This document shows positions 37,798-46,626 of a stretch of 64,000 nt of DNA, one piece after another. The DNA is taken from positions 1,726,366-1,790,365 of the forward strand of contig OX638333.1 of the NCBI GenBank assembly GCA_951812895.1, written 5' to 3'. Position 1 is the first letter of the stretch. The number at the start of each line of letters is the position of its first letter. The stretch comes from an uncultured Roseovarius sp. (GTDB taxonomy: Bacteria > Pseudomonadota > Alphaproteobacteria > Rhodobacterales > Rhodobacteraceae). The position numbers and the translations under genes are program-made. The notes under the pieces were generated by a model. The model was given only the letters and a program-made list of their open reading frames with translations. It did no database searches and was not told the origin of the DNA.

Positions 37798-38514
37798 GTG
37801 AAAAATGCTTCAGAATTCAAGCCCAACGATGGTACGTTGTACTTCTACGGCATCATCAGTTCGATTATAGAAAAGGACATGACTTATCTTGATCTTGGCG
37901 CTGGCCGTGGAGCATGGTTTGAACAAGACACACCATTCTACCGTCGCAAGCTGAGGCTGATGCGAGGCAAGGTTCGTGAGATGATAGCTGCCGACGTTGA
38001 TCCGATAGTATTGGAAAATCGATCATCTGACCGGAATGTTCTGATCAATGAGGGTAAAATCCCCCTTGAAGATAGTAGTGTAGACATCATTGTCGCGGAC
38101 TACGTTGTTGAACATATTGATGATGCTGAACAGTTCGCTACTGAAATCAACCGACTGCTCAAGCCTGGGGGCTGGTTTTGCGCCCGTACCCCTCACAAAC
38201 TAAACTATGTCGCCATAGGTGCACGAATTTTGCCGGATAAGGCTGAAGATTGGCTGCTTTCAAAACTTCAACCAAAACGTCAAAGCCGGGATGTATTTCC
38301 CAAGGCATACAGGCTTAACACTCTATCAGAGATCAGAGTTGCTTTCCCAGACTTTGCTGATAACTCCTTTATCTTTCGTTCCGAACCAGGCTACACTTTC
38401 GGAAGCCGGCCAATTTACTCTGTGATGGATTTCATCCACAGAATCCTGCCAAGTGTTGCGTCGGGAAATATTTATGCTTTCTTACGCAAACCCAATTCGG
38501 ATTCAAATCACTAA
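37798..38514 (+). CDS. Class I SAM-dependent methyltransferase
   Basis: 238 residues from a GTG start, with AGGAAG about 11 bases upstream. Motif I TYLDLGAGRGAWFE, then IIVADYVVEHIDDAEQFATEI and LLKPGGWFCARTPHK. It follows the WbuB-like gene by ~230 bases with no gene and is the third methyltransferase in the locus. The acceptor is unknown; an O-methyl on the polysaccharide is a reasonable guess. Confidence 0.8.
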   Translation: MKNASEFKPNDGTLYFYGIISSIIEKDMTYLDLGAGRGAWFEQDTPFYRRKLRLMRGKVREMIAADVDPIVLENRSSDRNVLINEGKIPLEDSSVDIIVADYVVEHIDDAEQFATEINRLLKPGGWFCARTPHKLNYVAIGARILPDKAEDWLLSKLQPKRQSRDVFPKAYRLNTLSEIRVAFPDFADNSFIFRSEPGYTFGSRPIYSVMDFIHRILPSVASGNIYAFLRKPNSDSNH

Positions 38515-38927
38515 CTGCGACGCAAGTTGAAGTCACGTCCGCTAATACAATGGCGTGGGAAACATAAATCTCGTGTTTAATTGTATACAAATTTTCTGAT
38601 ACGTTCCAAAACAATTTTGGAGAATTCAAGATCAGCAAATTCTATGTCGACTTTTTTTCTTGATGAACAAACCAGAATGTATGTACAAAACCAAATTACT
38701 ATTGTGTGTAAAATGTCAGCAAATTTGTTTCTAGATAAACAATTTCAGATCAATTTTGCCGGCTTCGCCTCGCACACAGATGGGAAGGACGATTTATGTC
38801 TCCGGTGTCTTTTGATGCTTAAGTTGAAATACATCTCGCTCTCAGAATTTTACTTTACAACGACATTAGTGACGACTCAAAGAGTGGCGCCAAATTATTC
38901 AACATCAAATAGACTAGAGATTTCTTC
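38515..38927. other. Intergenic stretch before the second manC
   Basis: A+T-rich and without a convincing gene; a 116-codon open frame here has no ribosome site and no recognisable domain. It may hold the manC promoter, but no clear -35/-10 pair stood out. Confidence 0.5.
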
Positions 38928-40349
38928 ATGATCACACCTGTTCTGCTGTGCGGCGGCTCTGGCACCCGACTATGGCCTCTGTCACGCAAATCATTTCCCA
39001 AGCAGTTCGTTCCGCTGGTCGGCGAAACAACACTCTTCCAAGCATCCGCTCAACGGATGGCCGGTGAAGGTTTCGCCGCCCCAATTGTCCTTACAAATTC
39101 TGAGTTCCGCTTTATCGTTGGCGAGCAATTGGCGGAGATTGATGTCGATCCTAATGCCATTCTAATAGAGCCTGAGGGGCGCAATACCGCGCCTGCTGTT
39201 TTGGCCGCCGCGCTTTGGCTTGAACAATCCGATCCTAGTGGTCTTTTACTCGTTGCACCGTCTGATCACGTGGTGCCGGAAGCTTCGGCGTTTTGTGCGG
39301 CAGTTCAGGCAGGGACTGATGCAGCACGGGCGGGACAACTCGTAACATTTGGAATTATTCCAGACTATGCCGAAACCGGTTATGGTTATCTTGAGTTAAG
39401 TGAAGCGCCAAGTACTCAAGAAATGACTACCGTTCCGCTCCACCGCTTTGTCGAGAAACCCAATACCGCACAAGCTGAAGAGATGATCACTGCCGGAAAC
39501 TACCTCTGGAATTCAGGAATTTTTTTGTTTTCCGTCAAGACTATTATCGAGGCGTTCAAGCGTCACGCTCCGGATTTGATCTTGCCAGTGAAAACCGCTG
39601 TGGAAAAAAGCAAGCCCGATCTTAACTTTTTGAGGCTCGATTCTAAAGCTTGGACAGATGTCGATGATATTTCAATCGACTATGCCGTCATGGAACGCGC
39701 GGACAATCTGTCGGTTGTTCCTTTTTCAGCTGGATGGTCAGACCTAGGTGGCTGGGATGCTGTCTGGCGCGAATCCGAGCATGACCACCGAGGTGTCGCT
39801 ACATCTGGTCCAGCCACAGCAATCGACTGTGAAAATTCACTTCTTAGGTCTGAAGATAGTGGACTGGAGGTTGTCGGCATCGGACTTAAGAATATCATCA
39901 CCGTTGCAATGTCCGACGCAGTTCTTGTGGCCGACGCATCTCGCGCTCAAGAAGTTAAAAACGCAGTTTCCGTTTTGAAGGAAAAGCAAGCGAACCAAGC
40001 TGTCGCCTTTCCTAAAGATCATCGCCCTTGGGGCTGGTTCGAAAGCCTTGTGGTCGGCGACCGGTTTCAGGTGAAGCGTATCGTCGTGCACCCAGGCGCA
40101 GCTTTGTCATTGCAGAGCCACCACCACCGGGCCGAACATTGGATCGTTGTTGAGGGAACCGCAAAGATAACAATCGACGAGCGCCAACAGCTGGTAACTG
40201 AAAACCAATCGGTCTACATCCCACTTGGCGCTGTTCATCGCATGGAAAATCCTGGAAAACTTCCGATGGTTCTTATCGAAGTCCAGACAGGTTCTTATCT
40301 CGGTGAAGATGACATTGTCCGATATGAAGATACCTACGCGCGCGATTAA
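38928..40349 (+). CDS. manC: Mannose-1-phosphate guanylyltransferase / mannose-6-phosphate isomerase (copy 2)
   Basis: 473 residues and clearly homologous with the protein at 3472-4914 over its whole length: LLCGGSGTRLWPLSRK at the N-terminus, IEPEGRNTAPAVLAAA, GNYLWNSGIFLFS and the C-terminal cupin block LQSHHHRAEHWIVV. It should also make GDP-mannose. Many scattered differences show an old paralogue or separate acquisition, not a recent duplication. It lies among the sugar genes that use GDP-mannose, so it may be the locus-dedicated copy. Confidence 0.93.
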   Translation: MITPVLLCGGSGTRLWPLSRKSFPKQFVPLVGETTLFQASAQRMAGEGFAAPIVLTNSEFRFIVGEQLAEIDVDPNAILIEPEGRNTAPAVLAAALWLEQSDPSGLLLVAPSDHVVPEASAFCAAVQAGTDAARAGQLVTFGIIPDYAETGYGYLELSEAPSTQEMTTVPLHRFVEKPNTAQAEEMITAGNYLWNSGIFLFSVKTIIEAFKRHAPDLILPVKTAVEKSKPDLNFLRLDSKAWTDVDDISIDYAVMERADNLSVVPFSAGWSDLGGWDAVWRESEHDHRGVATSGPATAIDCENSLLRSEDSGLEVVGIGLKNIITVAMSDAVLVADASRAQEVKNAVSVLKEKQANQAVAFPKDHRPWGWFESLVVGDRFQVKRIVVHPGAALSLQSHHHRAEHWIVVEGTAKITIDERQQLVTENQSVYIPLGAVHRMENPGKLPMVLIEVQTGSYLGEDDIVRYEDTYARD

Positions 40350-40807
40350 AATCACCTGACATTTATCAGCGGGTGAAAATCTCCTTAGTTCCAAAAACTT
40401 ATGGTTCTTTGTGGAAATTTACATGACTTTCACAAAGAATAATATTTTTAGATACTACAAAATAAAGCCAATGCTCAACGCCATCGGGAATATCCACTGG
40501 ATGGGTTGGCAAACTCACGCAGCGATATCAGACGAAAAGGCGGCAAACGCTCCTTCAGATTGGTAAATGGTTGGGTAAAAGCACACTATCAAATTGAGAA
40601 AGACCAAAAAACCTGGTCAAACGAGAGAAACACGAATGCAAGTGCAATTCCCCGCTCGGGCTTTGGTTATTACTTGACGTCAGACAACATCAGGTCAGCT
40701 CTGCGTCATACATTCTCAAAAGTAGTTGATATCAAGTGAGCAAAAGCAATATTGAAGATCTGCGTCTACTATCCATATCTAAGGCTACTCAAACATAAAA
40801 AAATCAA
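40350..40807. other. Intergenic stretch with no convincing gene
   Basis: A+T-rich. A 77-codon frame at 40506-40739 has no ribosome site and odd composition. A promoter for the CapD-type gene is likely somewhere here, but no specific motif can be supported. Confidence 0.5.
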
Positions 40808-42706
40808 ATGCTCCTTCAACCTCATCACCGATCACATAACTCAACCCAATTGTACACATTGTTTGTTGAGTTGACTCTAGTCCCTGCTAGTCTAATCGTG
40901 GTACTTATACTTCGCACCAGTGCAGATATTTGGACTGCACTATCCTGGCTTCTTTTTGCGTTTCTTGTTCTTGTTGGCGCATTAGTCCTAGTCCTCCGCT
41001 ACGTTATCAAGTCAAGATCTCAAATCACGCGCGAAAACTCACCCTTGAGAGCAGGTCTTCTTGCAATTGTTTTATCTATTACAACAGCGGTGCTTGCGCA
41101 CATTTTGGAACTGCCTGTCGTCCATTCTGATTCAGCCGTTGTAGGACTAGTCTTTTTTGCGAGTTCCATCATTACGCGGTTTGTGATCAATGAAGTTTCT
41201 TCACATACTAGATTTTACATTGACGGGCGAGAGCCGGTTTTAATCTACGGCGCAGGTGCCGCCGGAATACAACTCGCGTCGGCGCTAAATCAATCTCGAG
41301 AAGTACGCCCAATTGCATTTATTGATGACAATCCTAACTTGCACGGCCTTAGTGTCGCTGGTCTTACTATTCATTGCGCCACGGAAATCGATGCACAGGT
41401 AAGAAAATTTGGTATTGGAAGAGTACTAATCGCAATGCCGAGTATCGCAAAGTACCGTCAAAATGAGATTACAGAATTTCTGTCACAGCAGGGCCTCAAA
41501 GTGCTTGTCCTACCTTCATATATCGAAATGATGGCAGCAAAGGATGCGAACATGACTTTGAGGCCAATTGCTCCCGATGAATTGTTAAGCCGCGATAGCG
41601 TAGACTTGAGTGACGATCATGTCGCCAATACCTATGCAGGAAGGGTGGTGTTAGTAACAGGCGCAGGTGGATCAATTGGATCAGAACTTTGTCGGCAGTT
41701 GCTCGATTGCCAGCCTGCTAGAATTGTTTTGTTTGAGCAAAGTGAATTCGCGCTTTACTCAATTGATAGAGAATTGCGAGCACAGTCCGAATCCGCCGGG
41801 ATTTCTGTAACGGGTAGGCTTGGGTCAGTAACAAACAGTGCGCGTATCTCAAAAGTCCTCAAAGATGAAGGAGTTGAAATAATTTTGCACGCCGCGGCGT
41901 ACAAACACGTACCCCTTGTAGAAATGAACCCGACAGAAGGCGCCCGGGTAAACGTATTAGGAACTCAAATTGTTGCAGAAGCAGCGGCAGATGCAGGTAT
42001 CGAACGATTCATACTGGTTTCCACAGACAAGGCCGTGCGCCCCACAAACATAATGGGAGCCACAAAGCGTATGGCTGAGTTGGTCATACAGGATCTACAA
42101 ACCCGCTCCGAAGGGACCAAATTCTCTATGGTTCGGTTTGGCAATGTTTTAGGTTCGTCCGGCTCTGTCCTGCCACTATTTCAACAACAGATTGAGGCCG
42201 GTGGCCCTGTGACGGTAACGCACGAAAAAGTCACGCGCTTCTTCATGACCATTCCCGAAGCCTCACGCTTAGTTCTGCTGGCCGGCGCATATGCGCAAGG
42301 TGGCGATGTGTTTGTATTGGATATGGGCAAACCGCAGAAAATAGTAGATATTGCTCGTAAAATGATCACGTTGTCCGGGCGGACAATTAGAGATCCTGAA
42401 ACTGGTGTCGGCGATATTGAAATAAAATTCACCGGACTCCGCCCCGGCGAGAAGCTTTACGAAGAACTGTTGATTGATAACAATAGCCTAGTATCCACTC
42501 CACACAGCAAAATTCTTAGGGCTTCCGAGAATATGCTCAGTCAAATTGAAGTCGCCCGAATGATACGTGAAGTACAGGCGTCAATTGCAACGGATAACAC
42601 CGAAAGACTTCATCAACTGATTGAAACAAGTGTAGAAGGTTTCCAGTGGCGCGATATAAACGTTGAGTCTTCGGAAAGAGTGGCCCACTCCCTTCAGCTA
42701 CCCTAG
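40808..42706 (+). CDS. CapD/WbpM-type membrane NDP-HexNAc 4,6-dehydratase
   Basis: 632 residues. Four hydrophobic segments in the first ~135 residues anchor it to the inner membrane. A CoA-binding-like Rossmann domain (VLIYGAGAAGIQLASAL) follows, and then the catalytic SDR domain with VLVTGAGGSIGSELCRQLL, HAAAYKHVPLVE, STDKAVRPTNIMGATKRMAEL and GLRPGEKLYEELL. The M-x3-K in place of Y-x3-K is as in WbpM, which turns UDP-GlcNAc into a 4-keto-6-deoxy sugar. The product would feed QuiNAc, FucNAc or Bac branches; which one is not readable. Confidence 0.9.
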   Translation: MLLQPHHRSHNSTQLYTLFVELTLVPASLIVVLILRTSADIWTALSWLLFAFLVLVGALVLVLRYVIKSRSQITRENSPLRAGLLAIVLSITTAVLAHILELPVVHSDSAVVGLVFFASSIITRFVINEVSSHTRFYIDGREPVLIYGAGAAGIQLASALNQSREVRPIAFIDDNPNLHGLSVAGLTIHCATEIDAQVRKFGIGRVLIAMPSIAKYRQNEITEFLSQQGLKVLVLPSYIEMMAAKDANMTLRPIAPDELLSRDSVDLSDDHVANTYAGRVVLVTGAGGSIGSELCRQLLDCQPARIVLFEQSEFALYSIDRELRAQSESAGISVTGRLGSVTNSARISKVLKDEGVEIILHAAAYKHVPLVEMNPTEGARVNVLGTQIVAEAAADAGIERFILVSTDKAVRPTNIMGATKRMAELVIQDLQTRSEGTKFSMVRFGNVLGSSGSVLPLFQQQIEAGGPVTVTHEKVTRFFMTIPEASRLVLLAGAYAQGGDVFVLDMGKPQKIVDIARKMITLSGRTIRDPETGVGDIEIKFTGLRPGEKLYEELLIDNNSLVSTPHSKILRASENMLSQIEVARMIREVQASIATDNTERLHQLIETSVEGFQWRDINVESSERVAHSLQLP

Positions 42707-43033
42707 ATCTACTAGCAAATCTTACGCCTCCTTGAGCTAAGGCCCTCCACTAATTCGTACGTTTAGATAGTTTAGTATAGCAACTTGCAAGTTTCGCCTT
42801 CCGGCGTATTAGCCTTGCGGTCATTCAATGGTGATTTAAGCGTCTTAAGGCGATACACAGGAGAACATCAAACTATTCTATTGTGGTATGCCGCGTTCAA
42901 GTAGAAGCGTAAATTTTACTCTGTCTCTACAGAAAAGTAGTGTGTCAAAACTTACATTTCACTGTATGCGTTGGTTTGTGAACGATTCCAGATAAGTGAT
43001 TATCTACGACTTGATTCAAGATGAGGAGTTCGG
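42707..43033. other. Intergenic stretch before the acyltransferase gene
   Basis: No open frame worth calling and no repeats seen. The end carries GAGGAG (43023-43028), the ribosome site for the TTG start at 43034. Confidence 0.5.
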
Positions 43034-45037
43034 TTGATTTATCGTTCCGAAATTGATGGGTTGAGAGCTGTCGCTGTTCTCCCAGTAATATTGTTTCATG
43101 CTGGTTTTGAATTCTTCAGCGGTGGCTACATTGGCGTAGATGTTTTCTTCGTCATTAGCGGCTACCTGATTACAACAATTTTGGTCGAAGAAATTGAACA
43201 CGGCAAATTCAGCCTTCTCCGATTTTATGAGCGAAGAGCGAGGCGAATTCTGCCAGCACTATTCTTTGTGATGCTTTGCTGTTTGCCATTTGCTTGGATG
43301 TGGATGTTACCAGGCCAAATGAAGGATTTTTCCCAAAGTTTGGCCGCAGTGAGTCTTTTTATTTCGAACATTTTGTTTTGGAGGCAAACTGGATACTTTT
43401 CATTGGCCTCAGAAGAAAAACCTCTACTTCATACTTGGAGTTTAGCTGTGGAGGAGCAGTATTACCTGCTCTTCCCTGTCTTCTTAGTTCTAGTGTGGAG
43501 GTTTGGTAGAGGTCGAGTTTTTTGGAGTATTATTTTGCTTTTCGCGATTAGCCTTGCCTTGAGTGAATGGGGATGGCGCAACAAACCTACTCCCAACTTC
43601 TATTTAGCGCCAACACGGATCTGGGAGCTGCTTGCGGGTTCAATTGCCGCGTTTATTGCGAGCAAAAGCGTTGTTAAAAAGAGCGATTCTTTATCAATGT
43701 TGGGTTTAGGTGCAATTGTAATCTCCATTTTTGCATATGATGAGAGTACCCCGATCCCTAGTTTATATGCTCTTGCCCCTGTTTTAGGTGCAGTGTTCGT
43801 TATCCTCTTCGCTCAAAACGGGACAATTGCAGCGAGACTGTTATGTGCTAAGCCACTGGTCGGAATAGGATTGATTAGCTATAGCGCTTACCTTTGGCAC
43901 CAACCAGTTTTTGCCTTTGCACGAATTAGAAGCATCAATGATCCAAGTAGTTTACTAATGGCGAGCGCAGCTTGTCTTTCTCTGATATTGGCCGTTTTTA
44001 GTTGGAAGTATGTCGAGCAACCGTTTCGCAACGGGAAAAGGACAATTGTTAAAAAACGATCATCTGTTTTTGCGATAAGTGCGTTGGGTTCCCTTGCGTT
44101 CTTGGGTTTTGGCTTATGGGGGAATGCACAGCAGGGAATAAGTTGGAGAATTGATAAGCAGGTTCTACAAATTCTCTCTGAGGCAAATAGTAAAGCGAGC
44201 GATAAATGCCTCTACTCACCGGTGAAACCCTTTCCGGTTCCCTTGGCAGGGTGTGAGAGTTTGGTGTCGAACGACAATGGGAAAGTGCTACTTCTTGGAG
44301 ACAGCCACTCAATGTCTATTTCTTCAGAAGTTTCCAACGCGCTAAATGCGGCAAACTTTAGTGCTTTTCATGCGTCATACTCAGGTTGCATACCGTTTGT
44401 TGGATTTCGTAGATTTGACCGAGGCCGGGATCATAAGTGTTCTGAATTTGTTGAAAGTGCCCTAGTCTACGCTCAAGACAATAACATCGACACCCTCATC
44501 TTTACGGCCCGCTTCCCTTGGTATTATTTTGGGAATTACTATGACAACGGCGAAGGAGGGCATGAACCTGGGAACGATATCACATTAGATGTAGAAAGTG
44601 TTTCATCGTCTTTTCCTGATAGCAGATCGCGCAGAAATAGAGTCCTTTCAACTTTAGAAGAACGGATTGTTGAACTGTCACAAAACTACAAAGTTGTGTT
44701 AGTGGCACCTGTACCTGAGAATGGTTGGGACGTCATTACTATTGCCGCGAAGCGTGCAATGTTCAATGGTTTGAATGATACTGAAGTTACGTCTAGTTAT
44801 GATCGATATTTGATACGCACTCTACCTATTCGGGAATTGTTTGGTGGGTTGGCAAGTGAGCTCGGCAATGTAAAAGTTGCCGAAATTCAGAATGGTTTCT
44901 GTAGTACGAGAACCAGACGGTGTAAGGCATTCACCCAAGGTAGATCTTTGTACTTTGATGATGACCATTTATCACTTAGCGGTGCTCGTATCGCGGCAGA
45001 GATTATTTCTTCAGTAGTTGTCGATTTGCATAAGTAA
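43034..45037 (+). CDS. Acyltransferase-3 / SGNH two-domain glycan O-acyltransferase (OafA-like)
   Basis: 667 residues. The N-terminal ~370 residues make about ten membrane helices of an acyltransferase-3 domain (YRSEIDGLRAVAVLPVILFHAG, with the catalytic-type H in LFHAG, and GGYIGVDVFFVISGYLIT). The C-terminal periplasmic SGNH hydrolase domain has LLLGDSHSM near residue 422 and DDDHLSLSGARI near the end. Such proteins O-acetylate polysaccharide or LPS sugars. TTG start five bases after GAGGAG; it matches the family's N-terminus exactly. Confidence 0.88.
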   Translation: MIYRSEIDGLRAVAVLPVILFHAGFEFFSGGYIGVDVFFVISGYLITTILVEEIEHGKFSLLRFYERRARRILPALFFVMLCCLPFAWMWMLPGQMKDFSQSLAAVSLFISNILFWRQTGYFSLASEEKPLLHTWSLAVEEQYYLLFPVFLVLVWRFGRGRVFWSIILLFAISLALSEWGWRNKPTPNFYLAPTRIWELLAGSIAAFIASKSVVKKSDSLSMLGLGAIVISIFAYDESTPIPSLYALAPVLGAVFVILFAQNGTIAARLLCAKPLVGIGLISYSAYLWHQPVFAFARIRSINDPSSLLMASAACLSLILAVFSWKYVEQPFRNGKRTIVKKRSSVFAISALGSLAFLGFGLWGNAQQGISWRIDKQVLQILSEANSKASDKCLYSPVKPFPVPLAGCESLVSNDNGKVLLLGDSHSMSISSEVSNALNAANFSAFHASYSGCIPFVGFRRFDRGRDHKCSEFVESALVYAQDNNIDTLIFTARFPWYYFGNYYDNGEGGHEPGNDITLDVESVSSSFPDSRSRRNRVLSTLEERIVELSQNYKVVLVAPVPENGWDVITIAAKRAMFNGLNDTEVTSSYDRYLIRTLPIRELFGGLASELGNVKVAEIQNGFCSTRTRRCKAFTQGRSLYFDDDHLSLSGARIAAEIISSVVVDLHK

Positions 45038-45126
45038 AGTGTGCGCCTTGAGATGCCCCTAGATTTGTAGACGCTTTGCTTGGTAACTTTGGAAGCAAAG
45101 GAAGACGCAAATGTCAGGGCAAATTC

Positions 45127-45153
45127 TGGACCTGTCACGGTTTCGTGCCGCTC
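45127..45153 (+). repeat. IS3-family left inverted repeat
   Basis: Begins TGGACCTGTCACGGTTT and pairs with the reverse complement of 46542-46568, with three mismatches in 27. Confidence 0.75.
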
Positions 45154-45399
45154 GACGTGCTCGTTTAGGCCATTTTCCGTTCGAAGGCGACCGGGCTTTT
45201 CCAGCCCAGTGCTGAGTGGCGGCGTCGCGGATTGTAGAAGCCATTGATGTACTCAAATATCGCCATCTCAGCCTGCCGTCGTGTCTCCCATGATCGTCGC
45301 CAGATCAGCTCGGCCTTGATCGTCTTGAAGAACGTTTCAACGGCGGCGTTGTCATAGCAATTTCCCTTGCCGCTCATTGATACCATTTTCAAAACTGAT

Positions 45400-46050
45400 G
45401 TAAGCGGTGCGCCGTTCACACGGTTGCGGCGTAGTTCCAGGGTAGCAATTCTTGGATATCCGTTTGTTTGTGTCCGCCAGCAATGGCTGTGAGCACGCCG
45501 CACAGATATAGGCCATCACCAGCCCGCTGCCGTCCCAATAGATAAGCTTCAGCCGATCTGCCCGCTTGGCGCGGAACACATAGACCGACCCATCAAACGG
45601 CTTCTGGCGCAACTGGCTCTGCACCAAAGCCGCCAGCCCGTCATGGCCTTTGCGGAAGTCCACAGGATCGCTGGCCAAAAAAATCCGGACATTATGAGAG
45701 AGCGCGATCACGTGGCCATGGCCCGCGCGATCTCAGCGATCCGCGCCGCTGGCGTCGCTGCATCAAGACGCACGGTGACATCGCCATTGATCACATCAAG
45801 CGTGTTGGAGGATGTAGCGAGCAGAGGCTGGGCGACAGGTGCAGGTGCCTCGATCTCAACTGACACAAAGTCCATGCCCCCCAAATTTGGCAGAACCAGC
45901 TTGCCCTGTCGCGCCATCCGCCGCCAATCAGACACCGTGCTGGGGATCAGTTCATACCGCTTGGCAACCGCGTTGACTGTCTCTCCTTCAATCAACGTCT
46001 CCGCCACGATCCACGCCTTCAACTCAGGCGACCATCCGTGGCCTGCCATA
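45400..46050 (-). mobile_element. Internally deleted IS66-family fragment
   Basis: The low end keeps an IS66-like terminus starting GTAAGCGGTGCG at 45400. Next to it, in the minus strand, is the last part of a TnpC transposase (IQELLPWNYAATV, stop near 45416). TnpB follows only as its first ~69 codons, and the first gene is nearly whole but lacks the outer IS end. So most of TnpC and the end of TnpB are gone, and the far end was lost with part of the host IS3 element. Confidence 0.7.
45505..45711 (-). pseudogene. IS66 TnpB (Orf2), truncated
   Basis: MIALSHNVRIFLASDPVDFRKGHDGLAALV and VYVFRAKRADRLKLIYWDGSGL are the usual opening of the small IS66 Orf2 protein. The match stops at about residue 69, where the frame runs into TnpC-end sequence. 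It overlaps the upstream Orf1 by four bases. Confidence 0.8.
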
Positions 46051-46091
46051 GCTGCCCAGGCTGAGACGGGACTGTTCCTTGATATGTGCAA
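45708..46091 (-). pseudogene. IS66 Orf1 (TnpA-like) fused to IS3 sequence
   Basis: GHGWSPELKAWIVAETLIEGE and AKRYELIPSTVSDWRRMAR form the helix-turn-helix of IS66 Orf1. The first ~17 residues come from the surrounding IS3 element, so the natural start is missing. A run of alanine-rich residues ends the chain. Confidence 0.75.
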
Positions 46092-46229
46092 GCGTGATCA
46101 GGTCAGTCCGTTGCCTGCGACTGACAGGGCGGTTGCGGAAAGCACGCAATCCTCGACTGCTGACATCTAAAACCTCGCACAGACGTGTTGTTGAAAACTC
46201 AACGCAGTGTTATTCAGCGAACCTAAACC

Positions 46230-46505
46230 TCATGGCTTTTGGCTCGCGAAGAAGGCTGTGGCCTTTTTTAAGTTATCCCTCTCCTCCTTTAGAATGCGGT
46301 TCTCACGTCGAAGCCGATCATTCTCTTTGGCGAGATCTAAATCCTCTTTCGAAACCACATCACCGTCTCGGTGCGCCGTGATCCACTTGTTCAGCGTAGA
46401 CATGCCGACACCCCGATCGTCAGCCACCTGTTTGCGTGTCAGCCCACTGGTCAGCGTGATCCGCACCGCATCTTTGCGAAATTCGTCCGTCCGTTTCAGT
46501 CCCAT
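46230..46505 (-). CDS. IS3-family OrfA
   Basis: 91 residues. DEFRKDAVRITLTSGLTRKQVADDRGVGMSTLNKWI is the N-terminal helix-turn-helix; a leucine-zipper-like LAKENDRLRRENRILKEERDNLKKA follows and ends at the usual OrfA/OrfB frameshift region. GGAGACT lies before the ATG. Intact, but the partner OrfB is broken. Confidence 0.88.
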   Translation of the reverse strand: MGLKRTDEFRKDAVRITLTSGLTRKQVADDRGVGMSTLNKWITAHRDGDVVSKEDLDLAKENDRLRRENRILKEERDNLKKATAFFASQKP

Positions 46506-46541
46506 CGTCAGTCTCCTTTGTTTCAGTAAATGCTATCAAAG

Positions 46542-46568
46542 GAGCGGCATCAAACCGCGACAGGTCCA
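46542..46568 (-). repeat. IS3-family right inverted repeat
   Basis: On the minus strand it begins TGGACCTGTCGCGGTTTG, matching the left end at 45127-45153 with three mismatches. Confidence 0.75.
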
Positions 46569-46626
46569 AACTTCATAGTTTAAAAGTTTGATCGAAGTAG
46601 TGCTATGCGGGAATACCGCAGCCGTT

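Larger units (their letters stand above)
45165..46215 (-). pseudogene. IS3-family OrfB transposase, interrupted
   Basis: The N-terminal part (about 46215 down to 46050) reads FRFAE, a stop, then EVLDVSSRGLRAFRNRPVSRRQR and HIKEQSRLSLGSYGR, as in IS3 OrfB. The C-terminal part (about 45399 down to 45165) has SMSGKGNCYDNAAVETFFKTIKAEL, holding the E of the DDE triad, and FYNPRRRHSALGWKSP. The middle, with both D residues, is replaced by IS66 DNA. Non-functional. Confidence 0.85.
45127..46568 (-). mobile_element. Decayed IS3-family element, interrupted by an IS66 fragment
   Basis: Bounded by 27-bp imperfect inverted repeats that begin TGGACCTGTC (45127-45153 and 46542-46568, three mismatches). 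orfA is intact; orfB has an in-frame stop early on and is broken in the middle by IS66 sequence. Flanking bases AATTC and AACTT are not a matching target duplication, so the insertion is old or has rearranged. The element separates the acyltransferase gene from the EptA-like gene. Confidence 0.8.

Noticed and set aside
38581-38931. A 116-codon plus-strand frame before the second manC
   Set aside because: No ribosome site, no recognisable domain, and it overlaps the manC start.
40506-40739. A 77-codon plus-strand frame before the CapD-type gene
   Set aside because: No ribosome site and no family-like feature; probably chance in A+T-rich DNA.
45038-45126. Possible second IS end between the acyltransferase gene and the IS3 left repeat
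   Set aside because: The sequence has a purine-rich, IS-lead-like look but no matching inverted partner was found.
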